Positions 1 through 12,373 of a stretch of 64,000 nt of DNA are shown here, piece by piece. Source of the DNA: Calendula officinalis (Eukaryota; Streptophyta; Magnoliopsida; Asterales; Asteraceae); assembly GCA_963853835.1 (NCBI GenBank), contig OY970820.1, positions 80,720,909-80,784,908 of the forward strand. Direction: 5' to 3'. The number at the start of each line of letters is the position of its first letter. The first letter of the stretch is position 1. Made by a program: the position numbers and the translations under genes. Below the pieces are notes generated by a model. It searched no databases. It was not told the origin of the DNA and was given only the letters and a program-made list of their open reading frames with translations.

Positions 1-917
1 GCCTTTGAAGAATTTTCGATTTTTATCAAGTAAGGCAAGCTCAGTTATAAGAGCTTCATTGTCTTCATCTTCATCGATCTCTTCGATGCTGACCTCAGGC
101 ATATTGAACAAATCAACAGTTGAAGTTGTGTCAGCTTCATCATCTGAGGGAGTATATTCAATCTTGCTTGGTTTGTTTAAAGAAACAAGAGCAGCTGAAG
201 ATCCTGAGGAACTCACTTTTGAGTCCTTTGGAGGTGGAAATTTGTTGAGTACGGTTCTCTCATGGCTTAGAAACATACCATAGAGAGAAGAAAGAGTATA
301 ATCTTTTAGAGTAGCTGATGTACTCATGCAAGTTATAATGGTAGCCCATTTAGAAGGAAGAGCAACTATGAACTTACACATTTTGGACATATCGTCCTTT
401 TCAACCCCATGAGACTTTAGCTCGTTTAACATAATGTTATAATGATTGAATGTTTGAGCTATAGTCTCACTAGGCTTGGCTTTAAACAGCCCGTAGCCTC
501 GTAGTCATGAATGAGCATGTCTTTGTTGTGTTCACGCACAACAGATGTGCCTTCATACACTTCAGCCAGCCTCTCCCACATTTCTTTGACCGAGTCACAA
601 AATTGAATGTTGTGATACTGTTCATCACCAATTGCTTGAAAAAGCATATCTCTTCCTTTATTTTCAAGATGGACAAGACGTTTTTCGGCGTCTGACCATT
701 GTGCTTCTGATTTCACAACATAGTGTTCTGCTACGTCAGGAGTACCAGGTTTAAGGGTTTTAGGGATATATTTTCCTATCGTTATATTATCTTTAAGTCT
801 TGGATGATAGGTAACCATGTGAGATATCATACGAGTCTTCCACATGGGGTAGTTGGTTTGAGTGAGTTTGGGAGGTTCTCCAGAAGATGGAAGATCAGAT
901 GTTGTAGGTTCAGCCAT
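1..917 (-). pseudogene. copia retrotransposon gag, frameshifted, cut by window edge
   Basis: Gag coding region of a Ty1/copia element reading leftwards. From the ATG at 917 the first ~140 codons resemble the UBN2/DUF4219-type gag start, with a YPMWKTRM core near residue 24 and an EMWERLAEVYEG block near residue 112. Near 490-500 the frame shifts. The homologous continuation (FKAKPSETIAQTFNHY, then KFIVALPSKWATI) runs in another frame to the window start, so this copy cannot make full gag without a frameshift. A primer binding site and LTR lie just upstream, which fixes the orientation. The small plus-strand ORFs here are antisense shadows. The element continues outside the window. Confidence 0.8.
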
Positions 918-957
918 AACAGATGCTCAAAGTTGATGGAAAACAACTTTGACACTT

Positions 958-969
958 GCTCTGATACCA
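958..969 (-). other. primer binding site, tRNA-iMet type
   Basis: On the minus strand this reads TGGTATCAGAGC, the standard copia primer binding site pairing with the 3' end of initiator tRNA-Met. It is two bases inside the LTR boundary. Confidence 0.85.
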
Positions 970-971
970 GT

Positions 972-1914
972 TGTTGGATCCCAACAACACTAACGTGTTG
1001 CGTTACAGCTAAGTAAAGACAAGGAAAGGGAAGAACACACAATGTTTTCAATGATTAAGAGTTTATTAAAACAACTTAATGCGGTACAAAGTTTGCGGAA
1101 ATAGATAGTACACACTAACTAAAACTTTATACTTGAATTGACACTTTTGCTCGCTCAACTAAGATCCTATGCAAGGAGAGTTATATCAGCTGAAACTAAC
1201 AGCTGATATTTAATGTCTGAATATTAACTATGAAAGAGTTAATATCAGACACTAACTAACTCTCAGAGAATGTTCTTGTGCTATGAATGCTAAAAGGTGT
1301 GTGTTGTAAATGCAAGCATTTACGTCTCTATATATATCCCAACATCTGTTTCTTTGTCCATTAGATAATCCATGTGAAACTTTATTATCCGATGATGGAG
1401 ACTTATCTACGGAAACATTTAATGCATTTGCATAGGTTATAGTCCCAATTGTACTTTGTGTAAACTTCTTTTATCGCCTTTTCTGACGCACAGTGAAAAT
1501 GTGTACTATGAAAGTATAAAAGAAGTTGACTTTCCATTTTGTGTTTGGAGGGACAAACGATGAAGTACTGACAAGTTATCTTCTATTCCAAAATAGAAGA
1601 TCTTCATCGTTTTCATCTTCTTTGAGCGAGAAAGGAAAATGTTCAAAGTGTCAAGAACATTTTTCACCAAGTCTTTATCTGCAGCAGATACCATCAGCTG
1701 ATTCCACTTTCAGCTGGATGGTCTTCTTCGAGTTTCTGTCCTTCGGCCATAAACCTCAAATGTTCACACTATATGTAGCTGCTGATCTGACTTGATTCCT
1801 TGAGCTAAGTACGTACTCAACTGAAGGTTTTTTGCATATACTTGTGCTTCAGCTGATTTATTCTTCTTTAGCTATTGATCATCAAATCTTATATACTTAG
1901 TCTGGGGACTAACA
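972..1914 (-). repeat. 5' LTR of the left-edge copia element
   Basis: Bounded by TGTTGG at 972 and CTAACA at 1914 (minus strand TGTTAG...CCAACA), 943 bp. A TATATATAG stretch near 1325-1340 on the minus strand could be the LTR TATA box. ACGTT at 1915-1919 would be one copy of the target duplication; the partner lies outside the window. The 1914 boundary rests only on the TG/CA ends, so it is less certain than the 972 boundary. Confidence 0.7.
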
Positions 1915-1919
1915 ACGTT

Positions 1920-3203
1920 CAAATTAAAGAGTCGTGATATTAAATCGATAATTTTGTCAATTACATGATACCATGCTGCACATTTAATAATTTAAGGTAG
2001 TAAAACACATAGTCAGTCAAATTCAAGATATTCAAATATATTTTTTTCTTTATACATGCAAACGTAGTTTTTTCAAAGAAAACCAAAATCAAACTTTTTC
2101 CTCTATATATGTAAACGTAGATTTTCGAAGAAAATCAAAATCAAATTGCAAAAGCTGATTCTTGTACATGTATACCCATTAAAATGCTATTTTCTGTCAA
2201 GTACGAATCACATTTTCGTTTGTAGTCCCAATCACTTTTACAATCCGTTCTTTCATTTTGTAACCAAAATGAACCATTTCATAATTCAAATTGATCATTA
2301 TGAAAACGGATAATAAAGAAACAACACCAACACACCAGCATAAATAAACTAAATTGGATTACATATGATTTAACCTAAATCCGGTTTATATTTTAAAAAG
2401 GTTAGTCTTATCAACATATTTGTGACTATTACCTGTTTAAACAAACGTTTATTTCGTATCATCTTCATATCCTATTAGAAATTCGTGTCCCTATAACTTC
2501 ACATAACTCATAACAATTTTATAATTGAACTAGTTAAAATGTAAACAAGCACCGATTAGTTGAACAGAATCAAGATTTAGGTTAAGTTAACAAGTACAAG
2601 AAACAAACCAAAATATCTTTGGTCTAGCAATTTAACCTTCTATTCTTGTGGTTAAAAGTTTAAGTCATGTTAAACTAAGCAATAGTGCAATACTGATGTT
2701 AGATTAGTATTTTATGTGAAGAAAGTAGAAGAAACAACATTCGTGAAAAAAGAAAATCATCACAAGTTTAAGACTTGAAAGTCCAAAAACCAAAACTTTC
2801 AACCCCACATCTGATACTTCCCTAATCATCGTCATCTTTCCTTACCATTTTCAATGCCCTCCCCTTTATTCACGCTTCAATTTCGTACAACACCCACACC
2901 TTCGTTTTAATCGCTTTTCAACCCCTTTTCTTTCGCTCTGCAAAAACCCCCAAATCAAATCTCCAAATCATCTTCCAAACACCACTCAGATTCCACTTCC
3001 TCCAGATCTGTGGATTTAATCAAAACCCAGTTCAAAAAATCCAAAATTTATGGTTTTCCTCGCATGATTCCATGTGGGTTTTATGTTATTCTTCATATCA
3101 AGCTAAAACCCTAGTTCACTCACCTCACGTCTGAAGTGGGTTTTCAATAATATATTGGGTTTTTCCTTGGACGATATATAAAGTTTGAAAATTTATTGAA
3201 AAG
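1920..3203. other. intergenic, promoter and 5' leader side of the BAP31-like gene
   Basis: No ORF worth reporting. An imperfect tandem duplication of ~50 bp lies at 2050-2146 (AAACGTAG and AAATCAAA words repeated). From about 2820 the sequence becomes C- and T-rich, as in a plant 5' leader, and probably holds the transcription start of the downstream gene. Confidence 0.5.
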
Positions 3204-5083
3204 ATGATACAATTATTGTTTTTTCTTGTGTTTGTTGAGGCATTTGTGGCGTTTCTTCTGATGGTGAAAATTGGGCCACTTAGAGAGTTAGTGATGAACG
3301 GTATAGATCAAGTGAAAATGAGAAAAGGTACTGTTTTGACAATTGCCGGAACAATGTCTGTGATCTTGTTTTCAAATTGGGTTAGTATTGTTAAAATTCA
3401 AAATAAAGGGGCTAAAATTGGAACAATGACACCAATGGATCAAGTTCTTTGGAGGACTCATTTGCTCGAGGCTTCACTCATGGGTAAACATTACTGCGAC
3501 CACTATTTGGATTTGTTTTATTCTTTTTCATTTATGTGTATATGTTTAATTGTTATACATAATTAAGGGTGTTTGGATGTGGTAAAATAATGATTATTGA
3601 AGTGGGATTTGTATGTTTTTTTAATTGTTATACATAATTAGTGGTAAAATAATGATTATTGAAGTGGAATTTGTACGTCTTTTGATTGTTATACATAATT
3701 AATGGAATATTAAGTGGTTGTATTTGAATCAGTAACATGTAGCTAATATGGGTCTGAATCTGTAAGATGTATGCTACGTATTTTGTTATGATTATTTATA
3801 AGTTCGGTCATCATTAGCATTTAGCACTGTCATCCAGATGTCTAACCAAACAACCAAAAATAGCTAAAAATTTATAAATGGTCATTTTCATCATTCAGAC
3901 CAAACAACAATTTATGATTCAGCTACATATTCATACTAAGTGTCTGCATCATCCATATATTATTTATTTAGAAGCTGCCAATTAGCCCCTTAATGGATTG
4001 ATTGTGTTTATTTTTACTTGATTATGAGTTTTGAAGTTATAATAATCAGTTTGAAAACGTACATTTAAACACCCCTGTAGTAGATTATTGTGTTTATTAG
4101 GACATTTGTATCAAATGCTTGCTTATTAGTTGTAGCTGTCACCTTATTAGAAGCTACTTGTAAGAAGTATTAATGGCCAAAACACATTATAGTACCCTGA
4201 ACTTGGCTAACTAGGTCCTCTACTACCCTGAACTATTAAATGTGCAGCTTGGTACCATGAACTGACAAAATGGTCGATTTAGTACCCTGATTCATTAATT
4301 TGATCATTAATTTGATCATATTTTCTTGCTTGACTTAATTTCGTTGGGGCTTTTGACGGGCTAAAAAATATACATTCATCTCAATATATTGATATTAGAA
4401 GCAAAACAAGACAAAATTAGTGAGTTAGGGTACTAAATCAACCATTTTGTCAAGTTCAGGGTACCATGTTGCACCTTTAATAGTTCAGGGTAGTAGAGGA
4501 CCTAGTTAGCCAAATTCAGGGTACTAAAATGCATTTTGGCCTTAATTATTTTAGCTTGAAAATCAACTCAAATTCTTCATATGTTCTAGCCAAAAAAATA
4601 AATAAACCAAGAACAATTACGACCATAAATAAATAGATATGCATAAGTAACTATAAGTTATATGTTTATATGTGATAGATTGCCATAATCAAAGTCGTAT
4701 ACTTTGACCATGCAGGATTCTCACTATATCTTGGCTTCTTAATTGAACGTATGCACTATCATCTTCAAAAGCTAATTAATTTAAGAAAAAACGGTTCATC
4801 AAAAAAAGAAGTCGAAAAACTTGAAGCAGAGAAATTGCAGCTAAAAGAAACTGAAGATAAAGCAAATGAAGAAATCAAACGTTTACAGAAACAGATATCC
4901 GATTTATCAGAAAACTTAAAGAAAATCAAGTTGGAGTCGAAAGAAAAAGATAAAAAGGTTGAAATTGCAGAAGCTCATGTTGCCTCCCTTCAAAAACAAT
5001 CTGCAGATTTGCTTCTTGAATATGATCGTCTTCTTGAAGACAACCAAACCCTTCAATTGCAAACAAAAAATCGACATTTTTGA
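3204..5083 (+). CDS. BAP31/BAP29-like ER membrane protein
   Basis: Two coding exons, 3204-3483 and 4716-5083, joined over a GT-AG intron in phase 1, give 215 aa. The family comprises ER membrane proteins involved in export and quality control of membrane cargo. Hydrophobic segments lie at about residues 4-20 and 45-60, and a third (YLGFLIER) straddles the exon junction near 97-105. Residues ~120-210 are strongly charged heptad-like coiled coil (KKEVEKLEAEKLQLKETEDK), the usual BAP31 tail. The C-terminus ends NRHF, with no clear KKxx retrieval signal. The ATG follows an open 5' leader and matches the family start. A MITE sits in the intron. Confidence 0.9.
3547..3702. repeat. imperfect tandem repeat in intron
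   Basis: The word TTGTTATACATAATTA occurs three times (about 3551, 3625 and 3685). The first two are followed by GGTAAAATAATGATTATTGA, giving about two 70-bp units plus a partial one at the start of the BAP31-like intron. Confidence 0.7.
4175..4541. mobile_element. inverted-repeat MITE in BAP31-like intron
   Basis: 367 bp beginning GGCCAAAA and ending TTTTGGCC. The terminal arms, about 125 bp each, are near-perfect reverse complements (TAGTACCCTGAA...CTAGGTCCTCTACTACCCTG). TTAAT flanks both sides as a 5-bp direct repeat. No coding capacity. Superfamily not assigned: the TTA core would suit PIF/Harbinger, but the long arms would also suit a Mutator-type foldback. Confidence 0.8.
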
Positions 5084-6806
5084 GGTTAAAATGTTATAAT
5101 CTTGTTTTATTTATGGTAGGTTGTGGGTTGGTGAAATGAGCGGGTGTCTTTAACTATTGGTGTCGACTTTTTTATGTTTGACTTTGAGTTTAGATATGTT
5201 CTCGTGTATCTATCTTACTCCGTTTTCAGGTTCCAAATTTCTGTGTAGCTTTTGGTAACTATGGTCCTGTTGTATACGAAAAATGGTATCGAAGTATTGA
5301 TCTTGAATCATTTTGCAATTGTTACAGATTTTGAGTTTTGGTTTCTCTGGTGATGGTTAACCTCAAATTCGCAATTGTTGTGTTATTCCTTTTAAATGTA
5401 CCCGGAAGATATATTTTTATGTGGCGATAGTGATGGTGGTAGTGCGAGGGTAGTAATTTGTGGTGGTGAGTGGATATCAATAGAATAACATAGGTTTAGA
5501 GAATATATGTAATTGTAGTCAACTAGTCTGTCATAGTATCTCAGTTGGATGCTAATAACATGAATGTAAATGCATTATATATAGTAAAAATATAATACTC
5601 AGAGGTGAAAGAACTGGTTTTTTTAGTAAAACTAGTTCAGTTTACCAAGTCGTTGGTCAAAACCAGTAATCGGATGTAACCGGGTTGGCCATCGGTTTGA
5701 ACCTGTTTGGGGCCTAAAGATTTGCCAACACAACCGAAACTTGAGAGTCGGAAGCCATTTTTGTGAATGGTTTTGCATTTTGTAACTTTTAGATGAAAGT
5801 GTTTTGAGTTGTGATTGATTCCTAGTACCTAATAACTAACTAGTTTATGTGTATAAAATGGCTATAAATCGCACAACTTGAAAAACCTGTTTAAACTTCC
5901 AACAACTATAATCGCGTTAATAATCTGGTTTTCCATCCAACGGCTATAAACGAGTTTTGTCTAATCCGGTTTCATAATTGATTCTTCGCTGAAACACGAA
6001 ACCAATCCCTTACCGTCGGTTATTAAATTGAACCGATCCGGCACTCGTTAAACTGGTTTTAGAACCGAACCGGATAAAAAACCCATTTTTTGTTAACGTC
6101 TATTTATACTGCTTTGTAATGTTAGTCTTGTGCTCTTTTTCAAATCCATATATATAGAAGGAATACTTGAGTTACGAGTAACAAAATTGTATGGGTTTGT
6201 ATTCTATTACATGAGACCTTTAAAACGGTATATATAAGTTTAATAAGGATTAACAATGATTAATAAAACGATTTATAAAAAACTAATGTTTTAGGTAAGC
6301 TACTTGCAATTAAAACTATTGTGAATCCATGCAAAATTAAACTAAGGATCAATGTTGTAACACACGGGGTCGGTCGGATTAGAAAATGGAAAGTATGTCG
6401 GACTGAATCAACCAGGTTTAAAAGGTTATTTATAAACCGCTTTGAACGATCAAAATTAATATTAGATTCTTATTATCACCTTCCGGTTCACATTAATCTA
6501 AAAGGAAGCCGTTTGGTTTGAAGTATTCGTGATATGGGAATTTGTCATAAGAAACCCAGGCCTATGATTCACACGCCATTCTCACAAGGCGTCTCCGCGT
6601 CTAGATTCTTGTAACATAGACAGCCGCCAATTTGGAAGTCGTGCCTAATTTTTAAATTAATTGAATTATGATGTCATCACCCACGTCAGTATTGTTAACA
6701 ACATCTATAAATTCCCCCATTCTTCAAAATGCAAAATACACACTCGTATTCATATATAATTAAATCGATTCAGAAATTCCATTAAATCTTTTTCCAATCT
6801 TAAACA
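5084..6806. other. intergenic with Helitron remnant
   Basis: 3' flank of the BAP31-like gene. About 5396-5590 resembles the short Helitrons elsewhere in the window: GTACCCGG then ATATATTTTTATGTGGCGATAG, a GGTGGT-rich stretch, and a TATATATAGTAAA end at ~5577. 5640-6080 is rich in AACCGG/CCGGTT words typical of a degenerate dispersed repeat. A TATAAAT box at 6706-6712 lies ~95 bp before the next gene's ATG. Confidence 0.4.
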
Positions 6807-8011
6807 ATGTCGAAATCAATAGAAACACAACATCCCATCAAGTCTTATGGTTATGGTGCTAGCGATACCCTCACCTTCTCCAGAAGGTACGCATGCCACA
6901 AATTTTTGATTAATCATGTCATTAATATTCTTTCTAAGTTATTAATTATATATTATGTCAATGGTGAATTAATTGATGATTTGCAATTAACAGGGCTACT
7001 GGATGTGAGATTCGAAGTTTTGTATTGTGGAATCTGTCACACGGATCTTCATTTCGCTAGGAATGATTGGGGCATACCCCCAGGGTACGAATTAATTAAT
7101 TTTATTTAAAGTAACTAATTACAAGTTATACATTGTATATATTTATTAACTTTATGATAAAATACAAATGAAGGCATGAAGTTGTGGGAGTAGTGACGGA
7201 AGTAGGGAGCAAAGTTACGAATTTCAAAGTTGGAGAAACCGTGGGTGTTGGATGCATGGTGGGATCATGTCAAAATTGTTCTAACGATCTTGAAAATTAT
7301 TGTTCGAATCACTACTTACAGCCCACTCAAACACTTTGGGCTCGAGGAACCAAGTTGGGTGTTGTTGGGCTCGGTCATATTGCTGTGAAGATGGCTAAGG
7401 CGTTTGGTGCACAAGTTACGGTTTTTAGTACCACCGAGGCTAAGAGAGAGGAAGCACTTGAAAAAGCTGATCATTTCGTAGTTAGCAAAGATTTTGCAGG
7501 TAATTAATTACTAATCATCATTGGATATTTTTCTTAATTATTAATCTAACTAAAAGCACAAGGACCATTTGTTTGTTGATACGAAAACAGGCAACAATAG
7601 GCACATTTGACGTCTGCAAATCATCCAATAGTGCCGTATCTTAATCTTCTTAAAACCGATGGAAAGCTCATTATTGTTGGTGTACCCGAGAAGCCCTTCG
7701 AGGTGCCTTCATTCCCATTGATTACAGGTAAACTTCAGTTCGATGTTATGATTCCGTGGATTTATTACTTAATTTTTTATGTAACAAAACGGACTAAAAC
7801 ATTTAATTTTTCCAGGGAGAAAAATGGTTGTTGGTACTAGTATGGGAGGACTAAAAGAGACACAAGAGATGCTAGATTTCTGTGCAACACATGGAATAAC
7901 ATAGAGCTCATCCCGATAGATTATGTCAACACGGCCATAGATCGTCTCGTGAAGTCCGATGTTAGATATCGGTTTGTTATTGATGTTGCCAATTCACTCA
8001 AGAGTCCATAG
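6807..8011 (+). pseudogene. cinnamyl alcohol dehydrogenase (CAD-like), disabled
   Basis: Zinc-dependent alcohol dehydrogenase of the CAD family (NADPH-dependent reduction of cinnamaldehydes to monolignols), now broken. Recognisable blocks in order: IKSYGYGA start; FEVLYCGICHTDLHFARNDWGI with the catalytic Cys; GHEVVGVVTEVGSKV; GCMVGSCQNCSNDLENYC structural-zinc Cys cluster; VTVFSTTEAKREEALEKADHF; ANHPIVPYLNLLK; MGGLKETQEMLDFCATHGIT; VRYRFVIDVANS end. Defects: a frameshift in RRATG...VRFE after exon 1; about five residues lost before GHE; ~60 residues lost after YCSN; the GLGGLG nucleotide loop reduced to GLG; a frameshift in the ANHP exon; and a stop plus frameshift after HGIT. Introns are retained, so this is a decayed gene, not a retrocopy. 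A TATA box at 6706 and AATAAA near 8096 survive. Confidence 0.9.
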
Positions 8012-8365
8012 ATGAGTTTGGTTGGAATTTAGTAACTTTTGTATTGCTTCTTTTTTTGTCTATAGGCTTTGTGTGTTATTATTGTGTTTTCATGTAATAA
8101 AAGTCACTTTTGACTTCATAATATATTCATCGCATCAATTTCAATAACAAATAGTGATCATTACGGTTAAATCAAGTTGGGTTAAAGGACTGAACTAACC
8201 TAACCTAACCGTCTTCTAAGAGATGATAAATTGGATGAAAGTGAAGTAAAATAATCATACAAAATCAGGACACGAAAACAAAACAAAACGTAATTCTAAT
8301 GTTCCTAATTCCTATAAAGACATAAATGAAAACACAATAGTTTACAAGACGTATTCTTCTGGTGG
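8012..8365. other. convergent 3' flanks
   Basis: Space between the 3' ends of the CAD pseudogene (+) and PIG-T (-). AT-rich; nothing else seen apart from an AATAAAA near 8096. Confidence 0.6.
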
Positions 8366-11332
8366 TCATTCGGAATAATACTGCCACCCGAACGCAATTG
8401 CAGCTATTAATACCACTTTAAGAATTAATTTTGAGCTGATGAATTTTGATGATGAAGATGGTGGTGATGATGCAGGTGGGTCCCATGCTTTTCCTCTCAA
8501 TTTAGCTGATAATCTGGATAACAGCAATTGGAGCTTTCCAGTCCTCTTATCTGCCAGATTGACATAAATCATTTTATTCAAAAAATAAATCATTATTGAA
8601 TGATATAGACAATTTAATTATTAATATATAAAAAAATATGAAATTAGGCAAAAGTACACATTACCTTTGTTTTTCAGAATTCTTTCTTCCTCGCCAGCTC
8701 GCCTTCTCAACGCATTCAACAACGACCCAAAATATAACGCAAAAACCGTGCACGTAATCGTGATTACATTATAAGGCATGCTAAAATCAGGAGTTGTTAA
8801 TGGGACTAAAAGCACTTCAGTGTAAGACAATATTGTTCTTTTTTCCTGCAATAAAAAATCAGACCATATATGAAAACAAAACGGACCAAAATAACGAATT
8901 TTTCATAAGTAATTAATTATAAGTATCAAATACCTGCATTTTAGACACCATTGGTGATTTGACTGAAATGTTTTCTTGATTGTATTCTAATTGTGTTTGG
9001 ATGTCTGGGTAGCTGATTATGGCAGATGGAATGTCAAACCCTTGGTTAGCATCTGGTGGATATTCATCTATGTGTAAGAAACCCTGCAGTGGAAACGGGT
9101 CAAAACGGGCCCGTGTTGTATATAATACAAATTAAAGTGAGAAATTATATAAAATGTGTACCTTATCAAATTCCAAACTTAGTGAAGCCGATTTCATGTC
9201 ACAAGGTAATCTCAAAACCATTTCCATAACTCCAGGAGACACTTTATCTTCAGAAGGTGAAACAGCCGTCTTTTCAATAATATCTCCAACAGATTGGGAT
9301 ATTCCATCCACATATATTTTTGCAGTGTGGTAATATACTTTAATATACCAAGGTACAACTTGAAAAACATCGACTCGTAACCTACACTTTTCTTCATTTT
9401 TCACAAGACTTTGACTCCATTCGGTTGACTGTAAAGTAAGAGCAATTGCACCTTTTTCATTCCCACTTCCCATTAAAAACCGGCTAGCACGTAATGGAGC
9501 CTTTAAACATGACCAAGTTACCGGAAGCTTCCAGATGAATCCCAAATCAAACGGTTTAGAATTATGATAATTGTCGATTGAAAAACCGTATAAAATAGAC
9601 GAAGATTTTTCTTTATGGAAATTGTTTATTTCTTTCATTATTCTGTCGGGAGTAACTGAAAACCTAAAATTAGGATTACTCCCATCAATACTGTTAGAAA
9701 CTAAACTTTCCTCAAGTTGAACATAAACATTGCTAGATTTAGCAAGTGCACATTTTCCATCAATTGTTTTTCCAAATAACGAGCTCATTGACCAACTCGG
9801 TTGCAATTTTCTTGAAAATGCAGCATGTGTTTCCAAATAATCGGGTTGAAGAACGATTGTTAGGGTTTGTTCAAGCACAATTCCATGATTTTGACCTAAA
9901 TTCACTGGATCGAATTCACCTGAAGTTAAATGTAATCTTTGAGAATGATAGAAACCTCTGTAAATTGATGGTCTGTTCATTAATGAAGAAATCCCAGATT
10001 TATCTCTACATGGGAGTAATTTTAACCAAGGAGTTAAATTCTCGGTACAAACAGCTTCTCGAGGTAATGAACCGTATCTTAAATTGCCTGAAATTGACCT
10101 AAAGCTCCAATTGGGAGCGGAATAAGTTGTAGAAGATTCTAGAAAGTTTATTGAAGCACAAAAGAGGCCTGAAAGTGTGTGTGTTAGGTTTTTCCATGAA
10201 GCATCAACCTGGTTTTTGGGAACATCAAATACCGCCCATAATTCAACTCCGGGTGGTTTTGCATTACTGCTTGAAACAGGGTCAAAACCACCCCAGGTTT
10301 CATAGTTCCAACGGCCTTGAGTGAAAGATAGTTCCATTTCTTTAATTCGGTATTTGTGAACCTAGGTAAGCAGGATAAAATAGGGTTATATCTTGATCAA
10401 TAAACATTAAGACAGAATCAATTGGATATATGAAATGATCACAATCACTTTCAACATTACAGATCAATCCATCTGATATAAGTTACATCAACATCTGAGC
10501 TGATACTTCATTTCTAAGTACATAAACACAACTATGTCTCAAACATTCACTACATCAACAATCAATAAAACAGTTACCTCAACACTAATTGACAAAGTAA
10601 ACTGACCACACAGTAAATTCTTTCAAAGCAGCAATGCATCAGTAACCAGAGTTAACAATCCCTAAAATATAGCAATGTTAAGCTGTTCAAATCAGCATAC
10701 CAGGCAATAGTATACATCAACAATCTTGCCAACCATGGATGCTCACATTAGTCATTATGTTAGTTCTCAAATTTCATCGCTTGAAATGGGTTAGGAATTG
10801 AAACAAATTCAGTTAAAATATTGGAACTAAATGACTTCTGGTGGTTTCCAAACCCTAAATTAGCCCAGAGGCCCCAGACATATGATCCACTACAATCAAT
10901 AAAACAGTCAACAATACGCAGTAATTTCACTTACCATTTTAATCTATAGATGATTAAACCCTAAGCTCAATTAGTATCGAGCAACACATCAATTAAAAAC
11001 AGTCATAGGTGCTTGTTTACCTAAGGATTTAATAAACCGGCTATAAATAAACACGAATCTGATCGAATAAAGTATATATCGTGCTACTGTAATCATACCA
11101 GCTGATAGATGGCTTTCGGAAAAAGCCTATGGTGATGTCCATAAGATTCGGTAGGCGGAACTTTACTCTCGAAGTGAAAATGAGAAAGAACTTTCCGATC
11201 AGGAAGTGGCCTGAACAGCAACTCCTCCGTGAATTCTTCTCCTTCAAGTTGTTCTGCTACTTCTCCGGTGGATTCACAGGAAACGTGGAGTGCGAAGATC
11301 AACAAAATGAAGATAAATAGTAAACGAGTCAT
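8366..11332 (-). CDS. PIGT: GPI transamidase subunit PIG-T (GPI16-like)
   Basis: Five exons on the minus strand: 11099-11332, 9162-10361, 8934-9083, 8665-8845 and 8366-8550. They are joined by GT-AG introns in matching phase to give 649 aa, about the usual plant length. PIG-T is the lumenal subunit that stabilises the ER complex attaching GPI anchors to proteins. Residues 1-20 are a signal peptide (LLFIFILLIFALHVSC). The large exon carries family blocks: ELSFTQGRWNYETWGGFDP, GVELWAVFD, NGR/GRGFYHSQRL-like STYRGFYH and VPWYIKVYYHTAKI. The third exon carries FLHIDEYPPDANQGFDIPSA, highly typical of PIG-T. A membrane segment lies at about 553-570 (TITCTVFALYFGSLL), and a second hydrophobic stretch follows the Ser/Pro linker near 632-645. 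No lesion seen, so probably functional. Confidence 0.93.
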
Positions 11333-11879
11333 GATAATTTGAGCTTTGGCGAATGTGCACTATGGTAATGGAGTCAATCGCGAAGAAAAGTCGGCCATTG
11401 CAGGAACTTCAAAATGTGTTTTCAGTGACGATCCAAATCGGAGATGACTTGATTTTCACCGGGTCATAGTTCAGACCCGATCGCAGCCAACTAGTGCAAG
11501 TCGGGTTATGGGCCAGTTATTAACTTGGACCAGGATCAGGATCGGTTAACATGTTTTGCGGGTTGGTTCGTTTGGTGGTTGAAAAATGATAACAATAGTC
11601 TGTCCATTTTATTTTACTAGAAGGGTGGGTTGGGAACTTAACTATATTTTGCAGGAATAGTTAGGGTCAGTTTGGTTCGCAGGATTAGGAATTTGAGGAA
11701 ATTAGAATTCAATTCCTAAAGATTCATGTGTTTGGTTGGGAGGAATTAGAATTTACTTTGGGAATCAATTTCATCAAACAATAGAATTTAGATTCCATCC
11801 ATTCATGGAGGGATTTTAAAATCCTATGTAGAGGGAATGTGGAAAATTACTTTACTACCCTCAAACATACATTCAACCT

Positions 11880-12260
11880 AAACCCACCGCCACCACCACC
11901 ACCGCCCGTCCACCACCACCGCCCGTCCACCACCACCACCCGCCGCCACCACCCACCACCACCACCCGCCCGCCACCACCACCACCACAAACGTCGTCGG
12001 CACCCGTCTCCGCCTCCGTCACCGGTCACCACCACCACCTCCACCACCACCACCATCGTCGCCACCCGCCTCTGTCGCCGGTCACCACCACCTCCACCAC
12101 CACCCGTCCACCACCACCACCATCGCCGCCTCCATCGCCGTCACCGGTCACCACCACCACCTCCACCACCACCACCACGCGCCTCCATCACCACCCGCCA
12201 CCGCCACCACCCCCCACCGCCATCGCCCACCGCCACTACCACATGCCACCACCATCATTA
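11880..12260. repeat. CCACCACC low-complexity block
   Basis: Degenerate CCA/CAC/CCG triplet repeat inside the Harbinger element. It produces open frames of poly-Pro/His (+) and poly-Gly/Trp/Val (-) that have no gene-like features. Confidence 0.9.
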
Positions 12261-12373
12261 AATGAAGAAGGGCAAATTCGTCATTTTATATATTTCTAAT
12301 TCCATTTCCTACCAACCAAACAAAATATTAAATTAAATTTCAATTACATTTCCTGCCAACCAAACAGATGGTG

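Noticed and set aside
5..283. 92-residue Ser-rich plus-strand ORF
   Set aside because: Antisense to copia gag.
11839..12261. 140-residue Pro/His-rich ORF and antisense Gly/Trp/Val ORF
   Set aside because: Produced by the CCACCACC triplet repeat; no start context, domain or splice signals, and inside a transposon.
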